A stretch of DNA of 60,734 bases, from positions 1,296,943 through 1,357,676 of the forward strand of contig GG745335.1 of the NCBI GenBank assembly GCA_000151295.1. The letters run 5' to 3'. The translations under genes were made by a program, and so were the position numbers. Below the pieces are notes generated by a model. The model was not told the DNA's origin. It ran no database searches and worked only from the letters and a program-made list of their open reading frames with translations. Below are positions 11,419 to 22,776 of this stretch, piece by piece. Each line of letters begins with the position of its first letter. The first letter of the stretch is position 1. This stretch comes from Allomyces macrogynus ATCC 38327 (taxonomy: Eukaryota > Blastocladiomycota > Blastocladiomycetes > Blastocladiales > Blastocladiaceae).

Positions 11419-14400
11419 TCACAGCGACACGACTTCGTGGTCGTCATCGACGCGCAAGTGGCGCACGGCCATCATCGACCGCGGGCTCGTGCCCATCCGC
11501 TCCGCATGCCGCGCCAAATCGTCCTCGACACGCTGTGCCAAATCGGCCGCGAGCGCATGGTCATCGCCCGTCAGTGCCGGAACCGCCGCCGACGACCCCG
11601 TCTCCGACGACGACCGGTCAAACGCGGCGTGCGTGTGCGTCCACCCGGACACGCCCGAGGCCGCGCGCGACCGCGTCTCGGGAGTCCCTGCCGCGGACGA
11701 TTCGGGCGTGAAGAACCCGACGGGCGACCAGGGATGGTGCAACGGATCGTTGTCTGGGTCCGGGTCGGCTTGGCCAAACACCGACTGCGGGTTCAGGAAC
11801 GCGGGCGGTGTCCAGTCGGGTCGTGTGCCGCCAACGACGGTCTTGCCGACGACGCTGTCGTCGTCGACGAGGTGCGTTGGAGGTGGCCGTGTCCAGACTT
11901 GGATCGTGCCCTTGCGCTGCGCGACGATGATCGCGGTCGGGGTGAAGGATAGCGACGTGAGCGGTTGTGTCGAGACGACTTCACACTGTGTATTGCGACG
12001 CGATGCATGTTAGCGAACAAGCGGACCAAAGAAGCGAAACACGTGTGGGGAAATACGGACCATGATGGGCTCCATGACGGGCACTTCGTTGGCGGGCAGC
12101 GGCGGGTGAATAATGTGCTCGCGCGCGCGCCAGTCGTCGTCGTTGCCGGACAGAAAACTCGCACGTCGATTGACCGAGCCGGTGAACGACGTCGACCGTG
12201 CACCCGCCGGCCGGCCCAAGGGTCCCAAACCGTGCACGGGCAGCTCCCAAAGCAGCATCTTGCCGTCCTGGCCGACACTGCCGAATCGGTACGTGCTTGC
12301 GTCCGACCTCCAATAGTCAAACGCAATGCTGGAAACCTACAGCGGAATGTCCCGAATGAGCATCGCGAAGCGCGGGATGGAAGGAGTGGGGGCGTAAACG
12401 AACCCATGAAGTGTGTCCTCGGCATCGTGCGAGAACGCGTCGCTCTTGGATCGACCAAACCGTGATCAAGTCATCTTGGCCGCCCGTCTAAACGCATAAA
12501 GAAGGGTGTCAGTTGCTGTCCACCTCGCGCGAAGACGATTGGATCGAAAACGGTACGGACCAAGAGTAGCCTGCTGTCTGGACTCCAGCACAAGCAAAGA
12601 AGGCCGCCGAAAAAGCTCGAGAACGTGTCCGTCAACCTAAATGCCGCAGGAACAGGGATGAGAAAGTGGTTCTCGCGTCGTCGCAGACACGGAAATGCAC
12701 AGCACGCACCGCTCCTCAGCAAACTTGACGACCTGCAAATGGCCGTCGAGTCCGACCAGGGCAACGTACTTGCCGTTGGGCGAAAACGATACGTCGACAA
12801 TGGCCTTGCCGGCGCCGAAATGGAATTTGCCCACTTGCCATACGCTCAACGGGTTGTACTTGTGGGCCTTGACGGGCTTGATCACCTCGAACCTACGGAA
12901 TGGACCGGTTAAAATTACGCAAAGGATGTCGTGCATAACATTTTCGGGTAGCGTACCCTTCCACCGAGTGCTTGGTAATCACCTCATCGTCTTGACCCGC
13001 AGCCGTGCCATTGGCCGCGCCGTGCTTGGCGTCCTTGGACACGTCGAGCTCGCGGTCTTCGCGATCCTTGTCAAAGGTCATGACGGTGCCATCGGCAAAC
13101 GTGGCGAGGAAGAGCGTTTCGGATCCGGGTACCCACGCGACTTGCGTGACGCGTCGTGCATGAAGAGCACCCTAGCATGCCAAAAGGAGCGTGAGCAGCT
13201 GGTCTGCCGAAAAACAGCACCGTGTAAAGACGCACCTGCTTGTTGATGCGGTGGTACCGGTGGTGGACCGCGTCGTACCACATCAGGTCGCCTGTGGTGG
13301 AAGCCGACAATCAGGTCCATGCGGCCAGGTGCGCGCGTTGTCGGGTTAATGGCATGGCACGTCGGAATCCGCGCGAATGAACTGGATGCGCCAGAGCACG
13401 GTCCTACCGGGTGGGAGAAGAAGCGGTGAGATTCAGTCGACCAGATCTCCGCGAAAGCGGTAACAAGCGGCGGTGGCACCTTGTACTCTTGCGCCTCCAT
13501 CCACACGAGCCCCTTGCCGAGATTGAAAATCATGGTCGACAGAACAGACGGCTCCTGCGGCAACGGAGTTTCCTGCTTGACCGCCGCCGTGTCAGCGACC
13601 GAGTGATCCGCGCCATTGGCTTCAGCGGCCAAATTCGGTGCCGATTTGGACGACCCCTTGGACGAAAAGAAGCCGCGCGCGAGCCGAAGTCGTCCACCAC
13701 TACTCCCGCCGCTTTGCCCATGGCCGTGCGACCGGTTCTTATCCTTGTCCTTGTCAGATCCACCGTTCAACACGGCAATTGCACGCTCGCGCGCGAGCTG
13801 CTTCTCCTTGAGCTCGCGCATCGCCACGAGCGACGCGCCGCCCATGTTGATCGCGCCCGAGCTCGCCACGGACCCGACGCTCATGGCCGCGAGCGACACG
13901 GCGCCACCGTGCATGTGCGTGTGCGTATCGCCGACAACGTGCGTGACCTCCTTGTGCGCAGCATAGTTGCCCGTACGCAGCACGTCCGGTAAATGGTCGA
14001 GCGTCGTGATTTTGGCCACAAACGTAGAATTCGATTTGGAGACCATCGACTTGGTGCGGTGTCGCCGTGCCGTTGACGAGAAGAGGGATCCAAGGCGCGA
14101 CGTAGACGAGGATGACGATGACGCGAGCGGGATGGGTATGGGCGCTGCGGCCGCAACGGGGATCGACGGTTGCGACATGGTGCTCGTCGACTGGAAAATG
14201 ACGTCGGGCACGGACGCGTGCGCGCCGCCCGTCGCGAGCGACCGCGCAGCGAACGGGAACTCGCCCGCATCACACCCAGCACTGCTCGGCGTGCCAGGGA
14301 TCGGTGAAAGCAGCGGGTCGCCACCCGCCACTGCTGCGGGTGTTCCATTGACACCGGCTACGGGCAGGACCGACGACAAGTGTGCCGTCAGGTCACCGAG

Positions 14401-14737
14401 CCCCGCAGGCGACTGGCGGCGCGCGCGGGAGACGGTCGTGGGGTTCGTGCCAGCACTGCGCGCGCGTGACAGGTGCCCGGACGCGACAGCGTGCATAGCG
14501 ACCTCGACACGCACGGGAATGTCGCTGCTCAGAGACGGGCAGCGCGGCCCATGCGGCCTTGTCGAGCACGACCGTATGGTGCAGCGTGTAGGCGCCCTCG
14601 GGCGCCGATACGGTGGGGGGCGCGTCGGCAATGTCGGCAGTGGTCGTGCCGTTGAGCGTCGGCGCGGCGCTGATGCTGGGTGCCGGTGGGGGCGGCGGCG
14701 CCATGATCGGGAGGGAGGCGTGGTAGGGCAGGGCCAT
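11419..14737 (-). CDS. creC: creC/WDR20-type WD40 protein (catabolite-repression protein creC homologue)
   Basis: Homologue of Aspergillus CreC and animal WDR20, a WD-repeat partner that stabilises a ubiquitin-specific protease (CreB/USP12/46) and affects carbon catabolite repression. Clear family blocks are [100 protein letters not shown] and [20 protein letters not shown]. Supported exons are 13171-12957, 12892-12710, 12636-12561, 12487-12404, 12336-12061 and 11985-11419, preceded by one near 13381-13236 and the long N-terminal exon ending near 13487. The first exon (from 14737, [10 protein letters not shown]) and its junction are uncertain. A register break of one base occurs near 13300 (VG/STTGD). 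An insert of about 170 residues splits the N-terminal conserved block, and the C-terminus extends about 140 residues past the last WD repeat. Confidence 0.85.
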
Positions 14738-15343
14738 TGCTTTGCTCGCTCACGACTTGCAGGGCTGATCGGGTTGGTGCATGGAATGGCGCAGCTCGGC
14801 GGCCGGCGTGGGCGGCGGGCAGGACGGAGCCTTGGCGGCGGCAGTTGAGCGGTTTGCAGCAAGTACGGCGTGATTGGGTCGGTCAGAGCGCGCGCGAGGA
14901 AGATGAGGTGGTCGTTGGCGTTGTTGGGTTGGGGACCGGCCAGCGTTGGTCACGATGGGCGTGGATGGACGTGGATAGCGCCGAGCGAGGCCAAAAAGCA
15001 GGCCAGCATCTGCACACACTGGTGCGCTGCGGTAACGCAAGAGAACGCACGGTAACGCACGACACACGCATTTGCCGTTGGCGTTTGCGACCAACTTTTC
15101 CGCCATGATCATCGGACACTAGGTCGGACACGACACTGGACGCGCGAAGACGGCGACAACAATTCGTTCAGATTTGGAGCACGAAATGACAAGACAGGAC
15201 AGGACGGTGCAAGCTGCAGCTGAACCCACGCCAAAGGAAAAAAGAATAACTCCACGAAGCAACAACATTGCAAGAATGGCACAAAACGACCCCGAACACG
15301 CCCAGTCATGTCGCCAGGGCAGCAACCGGCCGGCCCCTGCTGC
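14738..15343. other. Intergenic between creC-like and elongase genes
   Basis: No supported coding region. Presumably the 5' region of the creC-like gene and 3' region downstream of the elongase, both on the minus strand. Confidence 0.4.
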
Positions 15344-16539
15344 TTATGACGACTTCTTGGCCGCCGGCACGGCAGCACCCTTGGTGGCGCGCGCCTTGTT
15401 CTTGTAAGACTGGCGGTAGAAGTTGCCGAAGAGCGCGAGCATTGTGACCATGTAGACCCACAGCAGCACGCTCAGCTCAAGCGGGTAGGCGTTGGGCGCC
15501 TTGGCCTTCTCCGGACGCAGCACAAAGCCGTCGATCAGGTTGTACGTGGCCTGCACCATCATGAGCATAAACTGCGTCATCTGCGCCGACGTGATGTACT
15601 TCTTGATGAAGGTCACTTGCTTGAAGCCGAGGGCCGACTGGGAGGAGGGTGGAGAACATGCGGTCAGGACGCGAACACCACGAACTACGGCGTCTCGACG
15701 CGAACCACGGCGCGACCAAGCGCAAAAGAGATCAACGAGCACATGTAAACGTACCAGGAAGTAGTAGCCGTACATGATCACATGGATTCCCGAGTTAAGG
15801 AACGCCGAAAAGTAGGACTCGCCCGTCGGCGCCCACAGCGTCACGAGCCACCAGATCATGAAGATGGACGCGTGGTGGTAGACGTGCAGGAATGAAATCT
15901 GGTGGAAGTTCTCTGATAGATTGATGGTCGCGTTTGGTATCCAAAATTGGGTCAGTTTTGTTCGCTCGTACAGCCCAGCCCACCGCTCCAAAAACGACAA
16001 CTGCCCGATCACACATGAAAAGGAACAGAACGCGTACTCTTGAGCACCATGATGATCGTGTCGTTGAACTCGAGGATCTTGGACAGATAGAACACGGCGA
16101 CAATCTTGGCCATGCCCGTCCCGCCCTGCTCGGGTGTCACGAGCGGGTTGCCAAACAGCGAGTAGCGGCCCAGGAACGCCTGACGCAGCACCTCCACGGC
16201 CATGAACAGCGACAGACTCGTCAAGACAACGTTGTTGAGCAGCGCGTAGGTCTTGACCTGCAGCTTGAACGGCACTTGGCTCATGATCAGGCGACCACCG
16301 CCAATCAGGGCCAGATACGCCGTGACCAGGAAGAGAACGTGCGCCGGGTTCATGAACGGCAGCTGGTCAGCGTAGGGCGACCGGATGCTGGCCAGGAACG
16401 TCTTGGTCGCCGTAGTGGCCTCCGGGAACTTGTCGGCAAGGAACGCGACCACGTGCGCCTCGTAGGGCGCCGTGATCGGGGCAATGCGCGCCTCGAGCGC
16501 GGCAAACACGCTGATGATCAGGTCGGTCGTGGTCTCCAT
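15344..16539 (-). CDS. ELO-family very-long-chain fatty acid elongase
   Basis: Condensing enzyme (3-ketoacyl-CoA synthase) of microsomal fatty-acid elongation, a multi-span ER membrane protein. Exons 16539-16038, 15912-15755 and 15637-15344 give 317 residues, normal for the family. Family motifs in order: FYLSKILEFNDTIIMVLKK, the His-box FLHVYHHASIFMIWW, NSGIHVIMYGYYF, and the late QMTQFMLMMVQATYNL. The C-terminus is basic (YKNKARATKGAAVPAAKKSS), suggesting an ER-retention-type lysine signal, although the last residues are SS. Introns start GTACGC and GTACGT. The ATG at 16539 is the first in frame; an upstream extension would need a non-ATG start. Substrate class cannot be told from sequence. 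Confidence 0.92.
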
Positions 16540-18130
16540 GGTGAGCAACGGTCGCAAAACTTGCCGGGCAAGTCTACTTGACTGGTCGACTCAAGCGTGC
16601 GCGTCGGATCTACAGCAACCGCGGGTACTGTGCGCGTCAGGATCACGAAGTTGGAGCGTGTTGAGGTCGGGTCGGGCGTCGTTGGAGCATACCACGACGG
16701 TGTCGTTCGTGGGCAAAGCAAATCTGCGGGGAGCGAGAAGCAAACTGACGGCGTCGGCGACCGAATCCGACTCTCGCGCGCTGGAGCAACAGCTTGCCGG
16801 CCATCCGTTCGTTCCGGCTCACCCTTCCCTTGGCGACGGCCCGAAAGAGGCGAACATTTCGCGACCGGTGCGACCCGCCGAGAAAGCCACAGCGAACAGA
16901 GCGGGAGTCGTGTCTGGCCAGCGGGAACGTCGTGGGTGTGATCGCAGTGGTGGTGGTTGGGGTTGGCGTCCATGCCCCACCTGCAAGAATGGACGAGGGG
17001 AGTGCCGGGAGAAAGGGGAGACACTGCGGTGGACGAGCTGCACGTGCCGCCACGTCAATGTAATCGTCTTGAAATGATGCTCATCGTTGCCAGCAATCAA
17101 CGATCATTTCCTGATCAAACTCCCTCTCGTCGCACGCCCCACCTTTCTCCTGTCGCCACCACACGCGCCGCTTTGGACACAGCACCACCATAAGCAACCA
17201 TGCCGAGGCCTGCTGCGCCCCGGGTCCTCTCCACGTTCCTTGTCGCCACGACAATTAGATGTCACTGCAGGACCCCATGACAGCGCAATCGTCGGCGTTG
17301 CATGTGAGGGAAGAACCGGGGTCGCTACACGTCCGCCGCCTAACGCTGATCGGGAGTTTCTGGCCGTTTGGTACCATTTGAAGGCGAGGGCATGGCGCAA
17401 CCGCTCCAGACCACGCTCGGTTGCATGCACAGCCGGTGAGGCAGTACTCCATTGCGAGCTAACCGATGGGCCTGTGCCGGGAGGAGTGCTGGAGAAAGGG
17501 AGTGGGGTCCGGGCGCGCACAAACAGCAATAACGTCTTTTCGACGGGCGTGTTCTGTTGGCGCAAAAGTAGGCCCTGGACCCTTTTTGTGGGGGAGAACA
17601 ACGAATCGAAGCAACACTCGCGCCAACGCACGGATTCGTTCGGCGCTCCGTTCCGTTTTGCCTTTCGCCCGACACGCTGGAGGCACGCCGATGCACACGA
17701 TGCACGCGCGCGCCCGCCACTTGGACGTCGGTCGACTCGATCTGCACACGCGTCGTCAGACAAGCAGAGCACGCCAACCTCTTCCAAATTGTCGTGTTCG
17801 GCGGGCCTATGCCCAGTGGCGATGGCGCTGATGAGTGGCTCGGATGGGCATAACGTGGGCCCCGTCCGTTTCGCGCGCCATCGTGGTCGACGACGGGCAC
17901 CCTCGCCGTCCGGCGCCGCCGTGGACCAGGACACGGTCGTCGCGCGATTGATCGTACGTTGCGCTCAACATTATCAACGCGCGCTCTCGGTCTCGTCTGA
18001 AGTTATAAAGCCCTAGGCCTCCCCCGCCATGGCTTGATTTGATCTCGCCTCAAATCTGCCCACCAGTCGACCTCGTACTCTCGCTGGACCTTCCGACTCT
18101 TCCTCCCTTGACGCTCGTCTTTCAAGAACC
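16540..18130. other. Long intergenic region (1.6 kb)
   Basis: Divergent upstream regions of the elongase (-) and the PRM10/ThrE-like gene (+). Several frames of 100-300 codons are open on both strands, as expected at this GC content, but none shows a domain, hydrophobic pattern or consistent splice structure. A TATA-like element is noted near its right end. Confidence 0.4.
18004..18010 (+). promoter_or_regulatory. TATA-like element upstream of the PRM10/ThrE-like gene
   Basis: TATAAAG lies 121 bases upstream of the ATG at 18131. Position suits a core promoter, but the motif is short. Confidence 0.35.
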
Positions 18131-21100
18131 ATGGCACCACACCCGTCCAACCATGATCCACTCTCCTCGACGCCCCGAACATCCGTCCCCGCCAGCAGGC
18201 CTGAGGCTGCAAGCTCGACCAGCACCGATAATATCGTACCAGCCCCAACAATCCGGCCGTCTTTGACTGTCCAAACCACGGATCTTCATGTTCACGCTGC
18301 GAGCGCACCGCCGTCTCCCCGATTCACGGCTTCCGCAAGCAAGACTACTTCCGCGGCCGGTACCCCGTCCGGCTCGTCGCGTCCAAGCACGACTGCCGCA
18401 TCTCGGCACCGTCGCCCAGCTTCGTCGAGCGGTTTCGCAACGCCCAAGCCTGGTCATCCTGTGCGCTCTCCCGTGGCTCTGTCGAACGCGCAAGCGCTTG
18501 CTCGCCAGGACGAGTCCATCAACCAGCTGCGTCGTCAGCTGTTTCGATCACACGAGCTCGCAGCGAGCGGATTGGGTGGCAGTTTGGCCGCGTCGCCCTC
18601 GACCAGTCTGCCCGCGTCGCCGTCACTTCACCCGCTCATCCCGCCAACGGCAGCTGCGCGCTCGCGGCCGGTAAGCCGCGCGTCGCTCGAATGGGCAACA
18701 TCCAGCGCCAACTGGGCTTCGCCCACGTCGACGTTTCTCGAAGTTGACGACGACGCACCCGGGAGCGGCACGACGACGCCGCGTACCAACCGTCGTTCCG
18801 CTCACGCGAGTGGATTCGTTCACGTTGACGGGTCGGTCACGCCGCGACCCGAATTTGTCGACCCGGTGCATGGGCACATTCCGTCGCGACCCGTGTCGCG
18901 CGGTGGGACGCCGCTGCCGTCGCCCGAGCTGTACCCGGTGTCCACGGGCGCGCCCGTCCCTGGCGAGGCGTTTTTGCCCTTGCCTGCGGCTGCCGAGGAG
19001 TATGCGCGCGTGTCCGGGTCGGTTCGCGCGTCTACGGAGAGCACGCCCAAGATGCATGGATTGGCCGGCTCGGTGCCCGTCATGACGCGGAAACGCGTCG
19101 CACGCCCGGTCCAGGCTGACCAAAACGGCGTCGTAGTGGGTTATTTTGACGTGCGGCGTCATTTCTTGGTCACGCTCGCTGAGAGCCTGATTCGGTTCGG
19201 TTCTCCAAACTATCGGCTCGAGTACGCTCTATTTGCTTTTGCGCGGCCGTGCAGAGCCTTCTCCACCCAAAAATACTGACGTCTTTGGCCTTCAGGTATT
19301 TGCTCAAGATGGCATCGGAAACACTCCACGTAACGACGTCGACGTTTGCGCTACCGAACATGCTGCTTATTGGCTACGAATCACCCATCGATTATCGCAC
19401 GGAGACGGTCTTCTTGACTGTACCAGCTGGTGAGTGAATCGCACCGTTTTGAGCCAATACCGATCATGTGCGACTGACCTTCATCGCCACCTTTTACCAG
19501 GCTACGAGCTTTGGAAGCTCTATCAGACGAACCTGCTCTGCAAGGACCTCGCAGCCAAGAAGATCACGATCGAGACCGCGATCGAGACGCTCGAGGAGCT
19601 CATTGACGCGCCGTCAACGTGGTCGGCGTTTGCCTACTGCATCGCGACGGCCGGGTGCAGCATGTTTGTCGCGCCACTGGCGTTCAACGGATCCATGGTC
19701 GATGCGAGTGTCGCGGGTCTGCTCGGAGTTCTGGTCGGCGTACTCGACCTCCTCTCGTCGAAGTTCCCAACATTTTCGAACATCTACGACATTATCGTCT
19801 CGCTGCTCGTCTCGTTTCTCGCTGCCGGGTTCAAGCTGCTCATTGAATACCCGCTCTCGTCGGCCAACAAGTCGGTCGCGTCGCTGACACCAGCATCGAG
19901 CAGTTCGTCGGGACTCTGCTACATGGGCGTGACGCTGTCGACGCTGTTCATTATTCTGCCCGGTCTTTCAATTTCCATGTCGCTCGTCGAACTCAACTCC
20001 AAGCACGTCATTTCCGGGACCGTGCGGCTCGCGAACGGGCTCGTCAAGACGCTCACGCAAGCATTTGGGATCGTGCTTGGGTCGCGGATCGCCGTGGCTG
20101 CTGCTGAACATTGGTGGCCCGAGTCTTCGGCGACCGTGTTCCAGGACAGTTTATTCATGGCGTGCTCGCCGACCCAGTCGTTTGCGTCGCAGTACGGCGA
20201 GTGGCTTCTGCTGCCGTCGGTCGTCATGTTTGCCATTTGCCAGGGTATCCAGTTGCGCGCGTCGCCCAAGCAGTTTGGGATCACGACCTTGGCCGTGCTC
20301 GTTGCGTACTGGTCGTCGTACGTGCTCAAGTTTGGTACGTTCATTACGATTGATCGCCCTGGACTTGTCTTTCACAATTCTGACCGCTGACCCTTTGACC
20401 AAATAGTGGACATTGGCCCTGAGGCCACATCGGCCCTTGCCGCGTTCTGCGTCGGCATCGCGTGCAACATCTACTCGCGCATCTCGCATAACCCGGGCAC
20501 GGCGCCGCTCCTCGCCGGCGTCCTGCTCCTCGTTCCCGGCGGTCTGGGTGTGCGGTCGTCCCTGTCGCTCATTGCCGCATTCGGCAGCTCCAATGCCGCC
20601 ACGAGCCCCGTCGCGTCCTCGGGCGGCCTGATCCTGCAAATGATCCTGATCTCACTCAGCATCGCGCTCGGCGTCCTGGCCAGCCGCGTCGTCCCGCCCG
20701 TCGAGACGCAGCTCAAGACGAGCCGTATCGTTGAGCTGCGGCGCAAAGTCGCGGCCAAGGAGGCCGCTCGCACACGCGCGGCCGCAGCAAACCAGCACCC
20801 GCCGACCTCGGGTGTCGCCGGCGTGCACGCACGCGTGCAGGCAGCGGCGCAGTGGACGTGGCAGAAGTTGCGGCGCCTTGTCTGGCGCGGGCCCATCAAG
20901 GACGAACTGCCGCGGCCTGACGACCCGATTGCCCGACAGCATATCGCGTTTGACGAGCCGCCGTCGGCGCCCGCGTCGGTCGTGGGGATTCCGCCACCAC
21001 CAATGCCATCAACAAGCCGCGTGCGCCGCCCACCGGTTGAGAGGTTTGATGTGGACGACGAGGATATCGAGGTGGTTGTGGATCCGAACGATGGGGTCAA

Positions 21101-21407
21101 GCACATGCGCACGTCGCGATCGTCTGTGAACGCGCCGCCATCGGCTCGTTCAACAAGCAGGAGCAGTGGGAGCGGCAGCGATGACGAGGATGCCGACGAC
21201 GAAAGCGAAGACAACGTGCCCGACTCGCCAACTGCGCAAGAGGCCATTGCTGAGCACTACCATCAGCAGCTGCGACTGTGGTTGCGGCGATGGGAGTGGG
21301 CCGTCAAGTCGGGCAAGCGCGGGTCTGCGGAAAAGGCGATGGTCAAGCGATACTTGCGCAAGTGGGAATCGTTTGCCGATATCGTTCCACCACCGCGGCC
21401 GCGCTAA
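18131..21407 (+). CDS. PRM10/ThrE-type membrane protein (DUF1212 family)
   Basis: Fungal homologue of the pheromone-regulated membrane protein 10 group, related to bacterial threonine/serine exporters. Exons 18131-19221, 19296-19429, 19501-20334 and 20407-21407 give 1019 residues. The first 340 or so are Ser/Pro/Thr-rich and probably disordered. The conserved soluble part starts at RRHFLVTLAESLIRFGSPNY and continues LPNMLLIGYESPIDYRTETV. About ten hydrophobic segments follow, for example FAYCIATAGCSMFVAPLAF, LCYMGVTLSTLFIILPGLSI and NPGTAPLLAGVLLLVPGGLG. An acidic, Ser-rich C-terminal tail of about 200 residues ends the protein. Donors are GTACGC, GTGAGT and GTACGT. Transport activity is inferred from family only. 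Confidence 0.88.
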
Positions 21408-21733
21408 GTATGACGAGCATGTGCGAGCGCATGTTGTCCACCGCATTTTGATGCTCTTCTTGTCGAAATTGTCATTCTGTGCCATGTCGTCGATGCTATC
21501 CATAATTTGCCAACCTGTGCGCCAGCGCGTCCTTTCTGTCGACGCGCTGTGTAAAATATAATTCGCGGTGACCACCACAGAATGGTTCGTGAAACGGCAT
21601 CGGCATAGTAGCATGAGCTGCCTTGGTGGTCGACGTTACAGCAATGGCTGCGACTTCTCCATCGTTCTCCATCACCCAACCTTGATCACGGTAAGTAAAA
21701 AATTCAACTGCCGCAAACATTTTACCACCAACC
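21408..21733. other. Short intergenic region
   Basis: About 325 bases between two genes on the same strand. No coding signal seen. Confidence 0.4.
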
Positions 21734-22699
21734 ATGTCCAACTCGTCGCAACACGACCGCTACAACGCCTCGCGACGATCCGAGCCATCCTTTGGCCCCA
21801 GCACGCGACCAGACAACGACGACACCGACGAGTTTGGCCGGCACCGCGACCGACGGGGTCAAGCACCACCAGATGACCGTGACCGTGACCGCGACCGCCC
21901 ATCATACCGTTCTCGATACGACCAACAAGGCGCGCGCTCCTCGGGCCGTGGCGGCCGCAGCAGTGGTGGCCGGCGTCGGATAGAGGATTGGCACTCGGGC
22001 GAGCCCGAACGGGATAACGCGCGCGACCCGCTGCCCGAGCAGCCAAGACCACCTGGTGGCAGCGACGATGAGGGTCCCGCTGGTGCAGGCGAAGCCGGTC
22101 CGGCGCCCAAGATGGGCTCGTATAAGATGCGACAGTCCCTGCAGTTTCAAAAGCGCACGCCTGCCTTCCTGCAGCGGATGATGCAGGGCGTGGGTGATGC
22201 GCGTCCGACGCCGACGGTGCGCACCGGCATACTCTCTGCAATTTGGTTGAGCAATTTCCTGACTGGTCGTATTTTCTAGCCGCGGCGTGCAGTCGCTGGC
22301 GAGTCGGAACTCGACGACGACGGCCCAACCATTGTGTGGGGCGACGAAGGCGCTGATGCGAACCCGCCGCAATTGACCGAGTCCGAGCTCGCCAAGCTCA
22401 AGATTCTCCACCCGGGCGCCAAGCTTGCCGAGGAGCTGACGCCCGCGATGGCACCAGAAGAGCCTGCTGAGCCCGTTGAACCGGAGCCGCCCGCTGTCGA
22501 CGAAAAGTCGGGGAAGCTCTTGTTCCGTCGCCCCGCTCGGTCGTCGGACGCGCCGTCGACGGGCTCCGCACCTGCCAAGAAGAGCAGCGTCCAGATTGGC
22601 AAGGCGAGCTCCGCCAAGGCCTCCAGCAAGGCACGGCCTGCAAAGGGTGGATCGGGTGGGAAGCCCAAATCGGGTCATTTGTTATCGTTTGACGAGTAG
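21734..22699 (+). CDS. KIAA1143-like protein (DUF4604)
   Basis: Homologue of the small conserved eukaryotic protein KIAA1143, function not established. Exons 21734-22216 and 22280-22699 (donor GTGCGC, acceptor TAG) give 300 residues. Family marks in order: YKMRQSLQFQKRTPAFLQRM, then GPTIVWGDEGADA, then GKLLFRRPARSS, and the closing HLLSFDE. The family normally ends in LLSFDE or similar, which makes the assignment firm despite low complexity. The first 110 residues, rich in Arg, Asp and Gly, look like an extension relative to the human protein of about 150 residues. Confidence 0.8.
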
Positions 22700-22776
22700 A
22701 ACTGATAAAAGTATTGGCGCGACCAGGAAAGATGATGGGATCACGACAGTGATATGTTTACAAGGGCAACTGCTGG

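Noticed and set aside
17104..17934. Minus-strand open frame of 276 codons between the elongase and PRM10-like genes
   Set aside because: No domain, no hydrophobic or repeat pattern, overlaps equally long plus-strand frames and has biased Arg/Ser/Ala composition expected by chance at this GC content.
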